Of a DNA stretch of 60,002 nucleotides, positions 16,517 through 25,848 are shown one piece after another (the first letter of the stretch is position 1; every line of letters begins with the position of its first letter). Origin of the DNA: Gammaproteobacteria bacterium (GTDB lineage: Bacteria; Pseudomonadota; Gammaproteobacteria; Steroidobacterales; Foliamicaceae). The position numbers and the translations under genes were made by a program. Under the pieces are notes generated by a model. It was given only the letters and a program-made list of their open reading frames with translations. It searched no databases and was not told the DNA's origin. The stretch covers positions 1-60,002 of the forward strand of contig JAPOTY010000040.1 of assembly GCA_026708965.1 (NCBI GenBank), given 5' to 3'.

Positions 16517-17745
16517 CAAGGCGCTCTCAATGGATCGGACCAACGCGGCAAAAAAGCGGTGATCAGCGCGGCGAGGGCACAGCAGCCGGCGCCTAAAAGG
16601 AGCATAGCCGCATAGGAGCCGTTGGCATCGTAGGCCGCTCCGTAGGCCCAGGGGCCGAGCGCCGTGCCGGCCAGAAAGGCGCTGAACAGCAGGCCGTAGA
16701 TAACGGCGAAGGATTTCAGCCCGAAATAGCGTCCGGCGAGATAGGCCAGCAGATCGATTTCCGCGCCCATGCTCAGGCCCAGCAGCAAGGCCGCAGGCAC
16801 CGCAAATCCGGCGGCGTTGCCGGTGGACAGCACGGCCATTCCCGCCGCGGAAAGAAGGAACACCGCCAACGCGACGCGGGGCGCGAAGATCCGGTCGATG
16901 AGATAGCCGATCACAACCCGCGAGACCATCACGGCGATGCCCACCAGGCCCACGATCCATCCCGATTCCTCGCCCGGAATGCCCATATCGCTGAGCATCG
17001 GCTTGAAGTGCGCCAGCATCCCGTAAAGGCTGAACGACAGAAGCGCGAATACCGCCACCAGCATCCAGAACACGCCGCGAACTATTGCCTCGGGCCAAGT
17101 GTCCCCGGCCGTCCCGCCGCCGGGCTTATCGGAACCCGTCGCCGCCGCGCTTTGCGGGCGCGGCGGATCCTTGAGAAACAGGGCCACCAGCGGCGTCGCC
17201 ACGAAAATAATGATCGCGCCCAGCGCCAGGAAGCTGAAGCGCCAGCCGTAAGCGTCATTGATATGGCGAACCATGGGCGGCACGTAAGCGTAGCCGAGCC
17301 CGGCGCCCGCCATGGCCGCGCCGATGGCCAAGCCGCGGCGGCGATCGAACCAGGACGAGACGGTGCGCATATAGGGCGGGCTGTTGGCGCCGGCGCCGAG
17401 CACGCCGATCAGGATATACACGGCCAGCAGTATCCAGAGCGCGTCGAGCTGCCAGCCCAGCACGCACAGGCCGGCTCCGAGCACCAGCATCGAGGGCGCC
17501 AGCACGCGCCGGGAGCCGTAGCGGTCCACCAGTCGTCCGATGAACGGCAGGGTCGCGGCAAGACAGAGCGTGAACAGCGTCAGCGCCAGACTCATGTCGG
17601 CCCTAGCCCAGCCGAATTCCCGCTCAAGCGGCTCGATGAAAAGGCTGAAGGCGCCGTAGGCGAACTGGCCGGGGCTGGTGGACAGCCCGAAGGCCGCCAC
17701 CGCCACGATCCACCAGCGCCGCCGAGAGCTATTGCTTGCCGACAT
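16516..17745 (-). CDS. MFS transporter coupled to UbiD
   Basis: 409 aa, twelve predicted hydrophobic segments, with an MFS signature loop GRLVDRYGSRRVL between the second and third. The overall pattern, including SPGQFAYGAFSLFIEPLEREFG at the start of the protein, resembles oxalate/formate- or monocarboxylate-type antiporters, which fits import of an organic acid for the UbiD enzyme it overlaps. On the coding strand TATAGT lies 7 bases before the ATG, so the transcript could be leaderless or nearly so. Confidence 0.85.
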   Translation of the reverse strand: MSASNSSRRRWWIVAVAAFGLSTSPGQFAYGAFSLFIEPLEREFGWARADMSLALTLFTLCLAATLPFIGRLVDRYGSRRVLAPSMLVLGAGLCVLGWQLDALWILLAVYILIGVLGAGANSPPYMRTVSSWFDRRRGLAIGAAMAGAGLGYAYVPPMVRHINDAYGWRFSFLALGAIIIFVATPLVALFLKDPPRPQSAAATGSDKPGGGTAGDTWPEAIVRGVFWMLVAVFALLSFSLYGMLAHFKPMLSDMGIPGEESGWIVGLVGIAVMVSRVVIGYLIDRIFAPRVALAVFLLSAAGMAVLSTGNAAGFAVPAALLLGLSMGAEIDLLAYLAGRYFGLKSFAVIYGLLFSAFLAGTALGPWAYGAAYDANGSYAAMLLLGAGCCALAALITAFLPRWSDPLRAP

Positions 17746-17814
17746 GCGCGCATACTATATGCGGCGATCAACAGGCCGAATCCGGCCGATATCGAACACT
17801 ACAAGGATTAGGCC

Positions 17815-18729
17815 CTAGTTCATGATCTGCGGAAGCGGCGGCAGCGTGTGAATCTCAAGCACCGTCGTGACCGCCCGGGTTGACATCACCGGCACGCCGG
17901 CGCCGCGGGCGGTCTCCTCGAGCGCGGCGTGCTCGACGCTCAAGGTGTAGCGGCTGGCGGGCGCCAGCGCGAAGGCCGGGATCACCCGCCGGGCATCGGA
18001 CCAGAGCATGAAGCGCTGGCCCTGGAAAGGCCGGCCGCTGTGATCCACCTTGTAGTCGTCCTCATCGCGCAGGATCACGAAAATCATGTCATCGCAGATC
18101 TGGCGCGGATCGGCGCGGCCGGATTCGAAGGGCGTGTAATTCACCACCAGGTCCTGAACGGGGTCCACGCTGTCGAAAGCGACCTTCGCGCCGTTCTGCT
18201 CCAGCCATACGGCGGGGCCAGCCGGATACTCGCCTTCGCCAAGCCGGACGCTGATGGAAACAGGCTCATCCGCATCCGGCGGCGAGTAACGGAAGACGTA
18301 CTCCCCGTTCGGCCATTCCGCGTCCAGCGCCGCCGCGCTGTCGTAGCGGCGTCCGCCCCGCACCAGCAGAATCTGATCCTGCGTGGGCCCCATGGCCCCG
18401 CGTTGATCGGTGAAGGCCACCTCGCGCCCGTCCGGGCGGATCAGCGCGGCCTCGCCGAGCGGCGTGCCTTCCGCTAGGAAAATCTCCGAAAAGAACGAGT
18501 AGAACTGGCGTTCAGGCCTATGCTCGCCAATCTGCTCATACCCGGCATGTTTTCCGACCACGGCGAAATTCACGTCGCGCGTTTGCGCGATAGCCTGGAT
18601 TGGCGCCCAAGCTGCCGCGGTGGCGAAAATAGCCGCCAAGGCCGCAATCCATCGGCAGCCGACGACCGGCCCGCTCCTTAAGCCAAGGCCAGCTTTCCCC
18701 CCGGGCGGGGCCGGAAGCCCTTGCCCCAT
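17815..18729 (-). CDS. Exported protein of unknown function
   Basis: About 304 aa from ATG 18729; the start is uncertain. A TTG at 18783 extends the frame into the end of the TonB receptor gene, and AAGGAG at about 18677 suggests an even later start. A hydrophobic stretch ending WAPIQAIAQ reads as a signal peptide and the rest is soluble and beta-rich (paired segments about 130 and 220). No catalytic motif recognised. Lies directly downstream of a TonB receptor and upstream of the MFS-UbiD pair, so it may be a periplasmic binding or processing partner. Confidence 0.65.
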   Translation of the reverse strand: MGQGLPAPPGGKAGLGLRSGPVVGCRWIAALAAIFATAAAWAPIQAIAQTRDVNFAVVGKHAGYEQIGEHRPERQFYSFFSEIFLAEGTPLGEAALIRPDGREVAFTDQRGAMGPTQDQILLVRGGRRYDSAAALDAEWPNGEYVFRYSPPDADEPVSISVRLGEGEYPAGPAVWLEQNGAKVAFDSVDPVQDLVVNYTPFESGRADPRQICDDMIFVILRDEDDYKVDHSGRPFQGQRFMLWSDARRVIPAFALAPASRYTLSVEHAALEETARGAGVPVMSTRAVTTVLEIHTLPPLPQIMN

Positions 18730-18772
18730 AGGCTGGGGGGCTGAAAGCCCTCCGGCCAAGGACACCGCCGGA

Positions 18773-21217
18773 CTAACCGCCAAACCGATAGTTGACCTTG
18801 GCGCCCCAGATTCGCGGATTCGGACGCAGGCGGAACCCGCTAAAGCCGAAATTCTCGCCCGTTCCGGTGAAGTACACCTCGTCGGTCAGATTTTCGATAT
18901 AGCCCACGACCTCCCAGCACTCGGTCAGATGCACACCGGCGCGCAAATTGAAGATATTGGCTTCCGGGGTGCGGAACGGATGGCCGCCGACGCGGCTTGG
19001 AACCTCCGCTATCGGATTCATCTGAGTGAGCGGATCGCTATATATGGTTACGCCGCTGGTCTGCAAATAGGTCACGTCCTCGATAGTGGAGAACTGCGGG
19101 TCCTTGTAGATGTACTCCAGCCGCGCCCAGCCGTCCCATTGATCCAGCGTGAAGCGGTAATCGGTCGCCATGCTGAAGGTCAGTTCCGGGGCCCTCGGCA
19201 AAGGCTCGCCCTTGAGGTTCACGAACAGGTTGCCGCTAAGGCGCGCCACATCGTCGCTCAGGATTTCGGTATCTATCAGGCCAATGCCGCTCGTCACCGT
19301 AATATTCTCCGTCACCAGCACCGCCAGTTCCGCTTCCAAGCCTGTGGCGCGCGCCTTGCCGACATTAATCGTGAGCTCTACGTTCGAGGTGGCATCGCCC
19401 GGCACCAGGAAGAAGAAGGTCTCGAGCTGGAGGTCCTCCCAATTCAGCAGGAAGGCCGCGGCGTTGAAGCGCGCCCGTCCTTCGAATAAGTCGGACTTGA
19501 TGCCCACTTCGTAGTTGGTCAGGATTTCGGGCTCGAAGGTCTCGTTAACCGCCGAATTGTCCTCGCCGTTGCGGCCCAGCGAGAACCCGCCGGCCTTATA
19601 GCCGCGGGAAACCGTAGCGTACACCGAGGCCTCTTCCGTCAGATCGTAGGACAGCGCAAGCCGGGGCGACAAGTCGGTGAACGTGTCCTCGCCGCTGATT
19701 TCGGCAGTCGGCACCAAGTCGTTGGGCCAGCGCGGCAATCTTGGCCCTGCCGGCGATGATCCAAACGGAAGGTAGGTGTTGGTGACATCATCCGATGTGT
19801 AGCGGCCGCCCAGCGTGAGATCAAAGCGCTCGCTGATATGCCAAGTCACATCCGTGAACACCGCCAGGCTGGTCAACTCAAACCCGCTGATTTCGCAAGC
19901 CAGACAGAAAAACCCTTCGCCCCAACCCCAAACCACAGGGCCCAGGAAGGTTGGGGGCAGCGAACCGATCTCCGCATGGTCCACGCCGTCCACCACCGTG
20001 GTCGTTCCCAGCTGCACCCTGCTGTCGATTTCCTTCTCGTCGCGGGCGTAGAGCGCGCCCACGGTCCAATCAAAGGCATCGGATGTAATATCCAGGCGAA
20101 GCTCAGTGCTAAAGGAAGTGCCCTCTCGGGTCTGCTCGCGGAACACCACGTTCTCGGGCACCAAATCGTTGTCGAAGACGCGGTCGGTATCGGTATCGAT
20201 CCAGCCGGTGATCCAGCTCAGCCGGCTCGTTTCGGACATATCGCGGGCCACCTTGAGAACCGCGATCGTGGTGGTGTTGTCGTTCTTCTCGCCGATCGCG
20301 GAACGGGCGGTCTCGCTACGGTTATCGGGCCAGAAGCCGGTTCCCGGATCCACCGGGGCCAGCAGGCCTCCGGCGGCTCCGCGGAAAAGGAAAGTGGCCA
20401 CCGAGTCCGTGTCCCATACGCCGGAGGGCACGTTTTCGTCGTGGCCCTGCTGCTCGTCGCTATGCATGAGCATCAGGTCCACAGTGGTGACATCGTCGAG
20501 CAGCCAGCGCGCCGACAGGCGGCCCATGGTGTATTCGTGGCCGGAATCGCCGCCGCCGGGAACGATATTCTCCACCAGGCCGCCGGAATCCTCGTAGTAG
20601 AGCACGCCGCGCAGCATGAAGGCATCCGATAGCGGAAGGTTGACCATGGCGCTTACATCGTGCTGCTCGGCCGCGCCTTCGAAGGTCCTGGCGCCCAGGC
20701 TGACGCTGGCCTCGTACTCCGGCTGCGGCTTGCGGGTGGTGAGGTTGAGCGCGCCGCCCACGGCGTTGCGCCCGAAGTAGGTGCCCTGCGGGCCGCGCAG
20801 CACTTCGATGCGCTCCAAGTCCTGCAGCTGCGGATTGACCGTGCCCTGCCCCACCGATGCCACGCTGAATTCGTCCAGATACACGCCGATGGACTGAATG
20901 AAGGAGCTTTCGTCGGTATTGATATTGCTCACGCCGCGCATGGCGATGCTGATGCCGCGCGCGCCCACTTGGCCGTCCTCGGTATAGCTGACATTGGGCG
21001 TGAGGTCCAGATACCGGGAGGCTTCGGTCACATTGGCGAGTTCCAGCGCCTGGCCGGTAAAGGCGGTGACCGCAACCGGCACTTCCTGCAAGCTTTGCTC
21101 GCGGCGCTGGGCGGTGACGATGATTTCCTCCAGCACCATGCCGTCCTCTTGGGCCGCGGCTATTGGAGCGATCAACGAAAGAGCGAGGAAACCAGCAAAA
21201 AATCTACTTGTCTTCAT
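18773..21217 (-). CDS. TonB-dependent outer-membrane receptor
   Basis: 814 aa, ATG after GGAGGA. Signal peptide about residues 1-22 (FAGFLALSLIAPIAAAQ), then a TonB-box/plug start EEIIVTAQRREQSLQEVP, plug motifs such as VEVLRGPQGTYFGRNAVGG, and a 22-strand barrel with the C-terminal block ending WGAKVNYRFGG. It imports a ligand too large or scarce for porins using TonB energy. Position in the UbiD/MFS/DUF1838 run suggests the same substrate rather than iron. The 217 bases upstream (21218-21434) hold the receptor's leader and an imperfect palindrome. Confidence 0.93.
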   Translation of the reverse strand: MKTSRFFAGFLALSLIAPIAAAQEDGMVLEEIIVTAQRREQSLQEVPVAVTAFTGQALELANVTEASRYLDLTPNVSYTEDGQVGARGISIAMRGVSNINTDESSFIQSIGVYLDEFSVASVGQGTVNPQLQDLERIEVLRGPQGTYFGRNAVGGALNLTTRKPQPEYEASVSLGARTFEGAAEQHDVSAMVNLPLSDAFMLRGVLYYEDSGGLVENIVPGGGDSGHEYTMGRLSARWLLDDVTTVDLMLMHSDEQQGHDENVPSGVWDTDSVATFLFRGAAGGLLAPVDPGTGFWPDNRSETARSAIGEKNDNTTTIAVLKVARDMSETSRLSWITGWIDTDTDRVFDNDLVPENVVFREQTREGTSFSTELRLDITSDAFDWTVGALYARDEKEIDSRVQLGTTTVVDGVDHAEIGSLPPTFLGPVVWGWGEGFFCLACEISGFELTSLAVFTDVTWHISERFDLTLGGRYTSDDVTNTYLPFGSSPAGPRLPRWPNDLVPTAEISGEDTFTDLSPRLALSYDLTEEASVYATVSRGYKAGGFSLGRNGEDNSAVNETFEPEILTNYEVGIKSDLFEGRARFNAAAFLLNWEDLQLETFFFLVPGDATSNVELTINVGKARATGLEAELAVLVTENITVTSGIGLIDTEILSDDVARLSGNLFVNLKGEPLPRAPELTFSMATDYRFTLDQWDGWARLEYIYKDPQFSTIEDVTYLQTSGVTIYSDPLTQMNPIAEVPSRVGGHPFRTPEANIFNLRAGVHLTECWEVVGYIENLTDEVYFTGTGENFGFSGFRLRPNPRIWGAKVNYRFGG

Positions 21218-21350
21218 CTATTGTTCCTCCACGGAACTCTGCCCGAAGTACAGGGAAAGCGAAACCTAAATCATAACACCAAAGCCTTTTGGCGCGCCTG
21301 CGGCAAGCGTTGCGGGCTGCCTAACCCGACAGCCTCAAGCGCGGAATTTT

Positions 21351-21397
21351 TCGCAGTGGGATTCAAGGGGGCATCCCCCCATCCAAGGACACTGCGA
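21351..21397. repeat. Imperfect palindrome downstream of 21435 gene
   Basis: TCGCAGTG (21351-21358) pairs with CACTGCGA (21390-21397); inside are GGAT/ATCC and GGGGG/CCCCC with loop CAT. It resembles R elements in having nested stems but lacks the GGAG end and the two-hairpin core. Neither strand has a T-run in the right place for an intrinsic terminator. Confidence 0.5.
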
Positions 21398-21434
21398 GCA
21401 TGCCCCGGTGCCGCCATGCCGTTTGCCGGGGAGG

Positions 21435-22952
21435 TCATGGCGCTCCGGAGTACGCCAACCTGCCGCTTTCCGCCACTTGCAATGTTCCAGGGAATCCTTT
21501 GGATGCGCAGGGATTCCGTTGGTGCTGATTGCTTCGCGCCCGGAATTCGGGCTGGGCATCAATAGCGATCGACTCCATGTCATAGACATCATAGAACTTC
21601 ACCGTCTCATCGACCAAGCCGTCGGTATCCTGCACTCGTTGCACCACCAGCTTGCCATTGCCGGTGAAAAAGGCGCCGTTGTACCAACCCAAGTCATTTT
21701 CAGTCGGTTGATCGGGCAGCACGCTGGAAAGCTGCCGGAGCTGGGCTTCAGCATCGCTCGTGGGCAAGGCGAACACTTTCTTGCCGGTGGACGCATCAAG
21801 CACATGCAACATCGAGTCGCTGCGCTTGGCTGGCCGACCGGCCGTGCTGGCGGTTCCCGTCCTCAACAACAGCCAGGCGCCGTCCGGCGATGCGTCCTCG
21901 CGCACCGCTCTGGTGCCCACTGCGTTATCTTGGCGCCATATAGCCTGGGAAAAGCCGGCGGGCCAATCGAACCTTGCCTTCACTATCTCAAGGCTATCAG
22001 CGTTATTGGCGCCCTCATAGAAGAAATATCCCTCTTCCGAGGACAAGAAAAGGGCGCGGTCATCCAACCCCCGGTCCGGAACGCTAATCCTGCGCGGGGG
22101 TTCTTTCCCCTCCGCCTTGAAAAAATAATGCGCTCCAATCCCTCTGGAGTAGGGCCCCGAAGCAGGCTCCAGATGCACTTCTTCGTTGCCGGGCGTGTAT
22201 GACGCATGGTATGCAAGCCCGCCTTCGGGGGCCGCAAGCATCGTTCCCAGTTCGTGATGCGCCTCCGTTCCCTGGTCCAGATTCCGGATGACGAGCCGCG
22301 AAGATAAATCGCTACCCAACGGTTCCACGACGAAGTACGAGGAGCCGTCGCTTGCCACGCCCAGCAGCCAGGCGCGGTCGTTTTCATAAACCGCCGCGCC
22401 ATCCATGAAGACTCGCGCCGGCTCGCCCTCCGCAGTCAGCCGCATGCGGGATGGCGCCGGATCGAGGCCTCCAAAGCCTGCGAGAACCGGGCCATGCGGG
22501 CGCTTCCCGATCTTGATCTGAAGAGGATGGAACGGCAGTTCCCCGGTATGCAGCGCTCCCGTTTGATCCAGCACCGAGAATCGTGTCGAGTGCATGGCCG
22601 ATAACTGGGCCGGGTGGCGGGCGTTGCCGCCAAATTCCGAAATGGCCACTATGGCCAGATCCGCAGCATGGCCTTGGCCCCTCGCCATGCTGCAATCGAA
22701 ACCCGGCCTGTCGATCACTTCGGCGGGAGCCAGCTCCGTTCCCGTGACGGGCTGTTGCGCGGAGAGGGCCGACGCGGACTCCGTTTCCGAAAACGAGGGC
22801 GACCGCTCCACTTGCTCAATGGCTTCAACTTTGCCATCCGCTTCGTTCGCCGATTGATCTCGCGGCGTGCTTAAGCGCCAGACCATTAGCGATACGAAAA
22901 CCACCACAGCCAGCCCGAGAACCGGTCCGGCAACAATCCTTGGAATGCTCAC
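21435..22952 (-). CDS. Membrane-anchored periplasmic protein, unknown, possibly beta-propeller
   Basis: About 505 aa from GTG 22952 (VSIPRIVAGPVLGLAVV), chosen because it begins the single N-terminal membrane anchor; the open frame upstream is not convincing. After a Ser/Glu-rich linker (about 30-75) the protein shows repeated beta-hairpin segments such as GVASDGSSYFVVEPL, GGLAYHASYTPGNEEVHL and SPDGAWLLLRTGTAS, in the style of TolB or WD-like propellers. No enzyme motif is seen. It sits 59 bases after an MFS gene and 217 bases before the TonB receptor gene on the same strand. Confidence 0.65.
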   Translation of the reverse strand: MSIPRIVAGPVLGLAVVVFVSLMVWRLSTPRDQSANEADGKVEAIEQVERSPSFSETESASALSAQQPVTGTELAPAEVIDRPGFDCSMARGQGHAADLAIVAISEFGGNARHPAQLSAMHSTRFSVLDQTGALHTGELPFHPLQIKIGKRPHGPVLAGFGGLDPAPSRMRLTAEGEPARVFMDGAAVYENDRAWLLGVASDGSSYFVVEPLGSDLSSRLVIRNLDQGTEAHHELGTMLAAPEGGLAYHASYTPGNEEVHLEPASGPYSRGIGAHYFFKAEGKEPPRRISVPDRGLDDRALFLSSEEGYFFYEGANNADSLEIVKARFDWPAGFSQAIWRQDNAVGTRAVREDASPDGAWLLLRTGTASTAGRPAKRSDSMLHVLDASTGKKVFALPTSDAEAQLRQLSSVLPDQPTENDLGWYNGAFFTGNGKLVVQRVQDTDGLVDETVKFYDVYDMESIAIDAQPEFRARSNQHQRNPCASKGFPGTLQVAESGRLAYSGAP

Positions 22953-23011
22953 GCTACTCGACGGACTATAGCATTGCGGAAAATCAGCCCCGCTGCTTTG
23001 CCGAAAACGGG

Positions 23012-24364
23012 CTAGGCCGAGATGTCTTCCAGGCGCTCGCCGGAGCGAACGTTGATTTGCATGAGCGTGGAAAGGCCGGTGAGCAGCAGGCTGGGCAGGA
23101 CCGTTACGGTGAACGCCCATTGCCAGCCGATGCGTCCCACCAGCGCGCCCACCAGCAGCGGATAGACGGCGAAGCCCACGTTAATGCCGATTCCGGCCAC
23201 GAAAGCCACGGCGGTGGCGCGCACCCGGGTGGGGAATACCTCGGCGAGGTAGGTTTGCAGCACGGCGATCGTGCCGTAAAAGAAAAAGGTCATCGCCGCC
23301 ATCAGCCCAATATCGGCGCCAAGGCCCAGATCGAGCCAGAAAACGGCGGCGGCGATGGGAATGGCGATAAACACCCAGATCGCCACGGTGTTGCGGCGCG
23401 TCGTCACAAACTCGCCCACCGCCGAGGAGGCGATATAGCCGATGGCGCCGATGCCGTAGGAAACGCCCACGATGAGGTTGGCTTCCTCCAGCGTATGGCC
23501 GCGCACTTCGTGGAAGAAGGTGGGGAAGAAAAATGCGGTTCCGGCATAGGCGCCGCCAAAGGTGAGCGAGGCGATCCAGCCCAGCGACACGCGCCTGATA
23601 TATTGCCTGCTGAGCAGCAAAGCGATTCGGCCGCGGGCCGTCATGCCCGCTTCGGGCGCGGCTTCTTGCGCCTCCTTCTCGGCCAGGAAGCGGCGGCTTT
23701 CGGGAATGCACCAGTAGAGGACGGCGGCGATGGGAATCACCAGGAAAGCCACCATAAACAGCAGCCGCCAGCTCCCGGCCCCTTGCACCGCCTCGGCGAA
23801 AATCAGGCCCAGCGATTCGAGAAAGCCGCCAACGGCCCGGCCGATCGCCGGATTCCCCATCAGCTCGACCGCCAGCAGGCCGCCGATAAACCAGCCCAGC
23901 GGATAGCCGATCTGAAGGATTCCGGCGTTGAAGCCGCGGAATCGGGCCGGGGAGGTTTCCACCACGTATGAATTAACGATCGGCACCATGCCGGCGCACA
24001 AGCACCAGCCCGCCAAGCGCAGGAATATCAGCATGGCCAGCGTTTCCGCCAGCGAGAACAGCCCCACCATGAGCGCCGAGAGGGCCAGGAACACGCAGAA
24101 CATCGCCCGACGGCCGTAGCGGTCGGTCAGCAGCCCGGCCACCACGATGAAGAACGCGGCGGCCAGGAACGACCCCGAGAGGATGTAGCCGATTTGCTGG
24201 TCGCCGATGGCGAAGGTTTCCTTGATCGGCGGAATCGCGTAGCCGAAGAACGCCTGGTCCATATTGGCCAGCGTCCAGCCGAGCAGGCAGATGCCGAACA
24301 CCTGCAAAAAGTAGGGATTGAGCAGCGCGCGCCAGTTGGCGCGCTCGCTGGCGTGCTGCCCCAT
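23012..24364 (-). CDS. MFS transporter (metabolite:H+ symporter-like)
   Basis: 450 aa with about twelve hydrophobic segments. Family signatures: GLLTDRYGRRAMF after the second segment and PESRRFLAEKE at the start of the central loop, which match the sugar/metabolite-H+ symporter branch of MFS. The N-terminus FGICLLGWTLANMDQAFFGYAIPP is typical of organic-acid symporters. Separated by 30 bases from the MFS gene upstream, so likely co-transcribed. Substrate unknown. Confidence 0.87.
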   Translation of the reverse strand: MGQHASERANWRALLNPYFLQVFGICLLGWTLANMDQAFFGYAIPPIKETFAIGDQQIGYILSGSFLAAAFFIVVAGLLTDRYGRRAMFCVFLALSALMVGLFSLAETLAMLIFLRLAGWCLCAGMVPIVNSYVVETSPARFRGFNAGILQIGYPLGWFIGGLLAVELMGNPAIGRAVGGFLESLGLIFAEAVQGAGSWRLLFMVAFLVIPIAAVLYWCIPESRRFLAEKEAQEAAPEAGMTARGRIALLLSRQYIRRVSLGWIASLTFGGAYAGTAFFFPTFFHEVRGHTLEEANLIVGVSYGIGAIGYIASSAVGEFVTTRRNTVAIWVFIAIPIAAAVFWLDLGLGADIGLMAAMTFFFYGTIAVLQTYLAEVFPTRVRATAVAFVAGIGINVGFAVYPLLVGALVGRIGWQWAFTVTVLPSLLLTGLSTLMQINVRSGERLEDISA

Positions 24365-24394
24365 CAGTTGCTTGCCTTCCGGAGCGGGCCGGGA

Positions 24395-25762
24395 TCAGGC
24401 GGCATTTTCGGCGCGTTGCGCGGCAGCGGCAGCGCGCGATTCCTTCAGCGCCAGCCCTCCGGCTGCGGCCATCACCAGCAGATTGGCGAAGCCCACCATG
24501 ATGAAGGGCGCCGCCGGGCCGTGCCGGTCGTAGAGCACGCCGCCCAGCGCCACGAACATGAGAATGCCCAGCACGCCGCTCAGGTTGAAAGCGCCAACCA
24601 CCGTGCCGCGCGATGCCTTGGGCGCCTCGCGCCCTATCAGCGTGGTGGCGCCCCAGAAGGCGCTGATCTGCCCTGCCCCCAGCATGCACAGCAACGGAAT
24701 CGATCCCGGCGCCAGCAGGTCGTCCACGAACCACATGCCCAAATAGCCGATCGTGGACACCGTGAAGGCCACCGCCAGCGCCAGCAGCCGGTCGCGCTTC
24801 TCCAGCATGAAGCCCAGCAGCACGATCCAGACCAGGCCGGCGGCCTGCGCTATGGCGAAGGGGCGCACGCTCATCGCCTGGGCCTCGGACCCGGCCATTC
24901 CGGCGCTCTCCACCGCAAACCGGCCCCAAAGCGTGAGGAAGCTGCCCAGGATCACTAAATCGCTGCGGGCCACGAAGGCGCCCGCGTAGGCCACGGCGAT
25001 GCGCGGATTCTTGATGGCCTCGCGCACACCGGCGGTAAGCAGCTCGCGCACCGGCGGGCGCTCTTCGCGTTCGGTGGGCGTGCCGGGCTGCAAGCCCCAA
25101 GCCGCCACCACGGTCGCCACGAAGGCCACCGCCGCGATCAGGAGCAGCCCCACAGTGAGCGCCGAACCCTCGGGCAACCCGAGGCTGCCCACCACCACCC
25201 GCGCGCCGTCGCCGAACATCAGCTTGATCAGCACCACGCCCAAGCCGGTCAGCGCGCCGCTAACGGCCACCACCCGCCCGCGCGAAACTTCCTGCGGATA
25301 GTCCGCCAGGATGGTGCCGAGCATTCCCGTGGCCGCGCCAATGCCGATGGCGTACACCACCCGCGCGCCGAATAGCTGCCATATTTCGCCGACATAGGCA
25401 TGGAACACGTAACTCAGGCCCATGAAGGCCAAGCCCACCGCGTAAAGCTGGCGGCGGCCGATGCGGTCGGCGGCCACGCCCACCAAGCCGAACACGGCGA
25501 TCAGCACGAATTCCGTCCACAGCACCAAGGCGCTGATCCATTGGCCCTGATCCCTTGCGGGAATGCCGAAATTCTCGCTTAAAACATTGGTCTGAACCCC
25601 GGTGATGGCCGTGAGCAGGCCCACCGTGGTGAACGAAAGGGCGATGAACGACCAGCCATGGCCGCGGGTAAGGCCGGGCATGAACCACAGGCCGAAAAGA
25701 CGGATGCCGGACTGGTCCGGCTCAAGATCAGTCGCCGGCGCTTCGCTAATTCCGCGGGCCAT
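24395..25762 (-). CDS. MFS transporter
   Basis: 455 aa, twelve predicted membrane segments, with a VAADRIGRRQLYAVG loop after the second. N-terminal 30 residues are cytoplasmic. Clearly paralogous in style to the MFS gene at 27024-28358 (both have GxWISALVLWTEFVLIA/VAGRLVLINEIVVLS-type segment 2 and APKASRGTVVGAFN/APARGRGAVIGLFS in segment 10). Eighty-six bases after a DUF1838 gene and 30 before another MFS gene. Confidence 0.85.
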   Translation of the reverse strand: MARGISEAPATDLEPDQSGIRLFGLWFMPGLTRGHGWSFIALSFTTVGLLTAITGVQTNVLSENFGIPARDQGQWISALVLWTEFVLIAVFGLVGVAADRIGRRQLYAVGLAFMGLSYVFHAYVGEIWQLFGARVVYAIGIGAATGMLGTILADYPQEVSRGRVVAVSGALTGLGVVLIKLMFGDGARVVVGSLGLPEGSALTVGLLLIAAVAFVATVVAAWGLQPGTPTEREERPPVRELLTAGVREAIKNPRIAVAYAGAFVARSDLVILGSFLTLWGRFAVESAGMAGSEAQAMSVRPFAIAQAAGLVWIVLLGFMLEKRDRLLALAVAFTVSTIGYLGMWFVDDLLAPGSIPLLCMLGAGQISAFWGATTLIGREAPKASRGTVVGAFNLSGVLGILMFVALGGVLYDRHGPAAPFIMVGFANLLVMAAAGGLALKESRAAAAAQRAENAA

Positions 25763-25848
25763 CTGTGCATCGCTCCCCTGCCGACGTATTGGCGCAGCCC
25801 GCAGCCGGCCGGCTCTGGCCGCAGGCTATGTGAACTTGGCGCTTCCGC

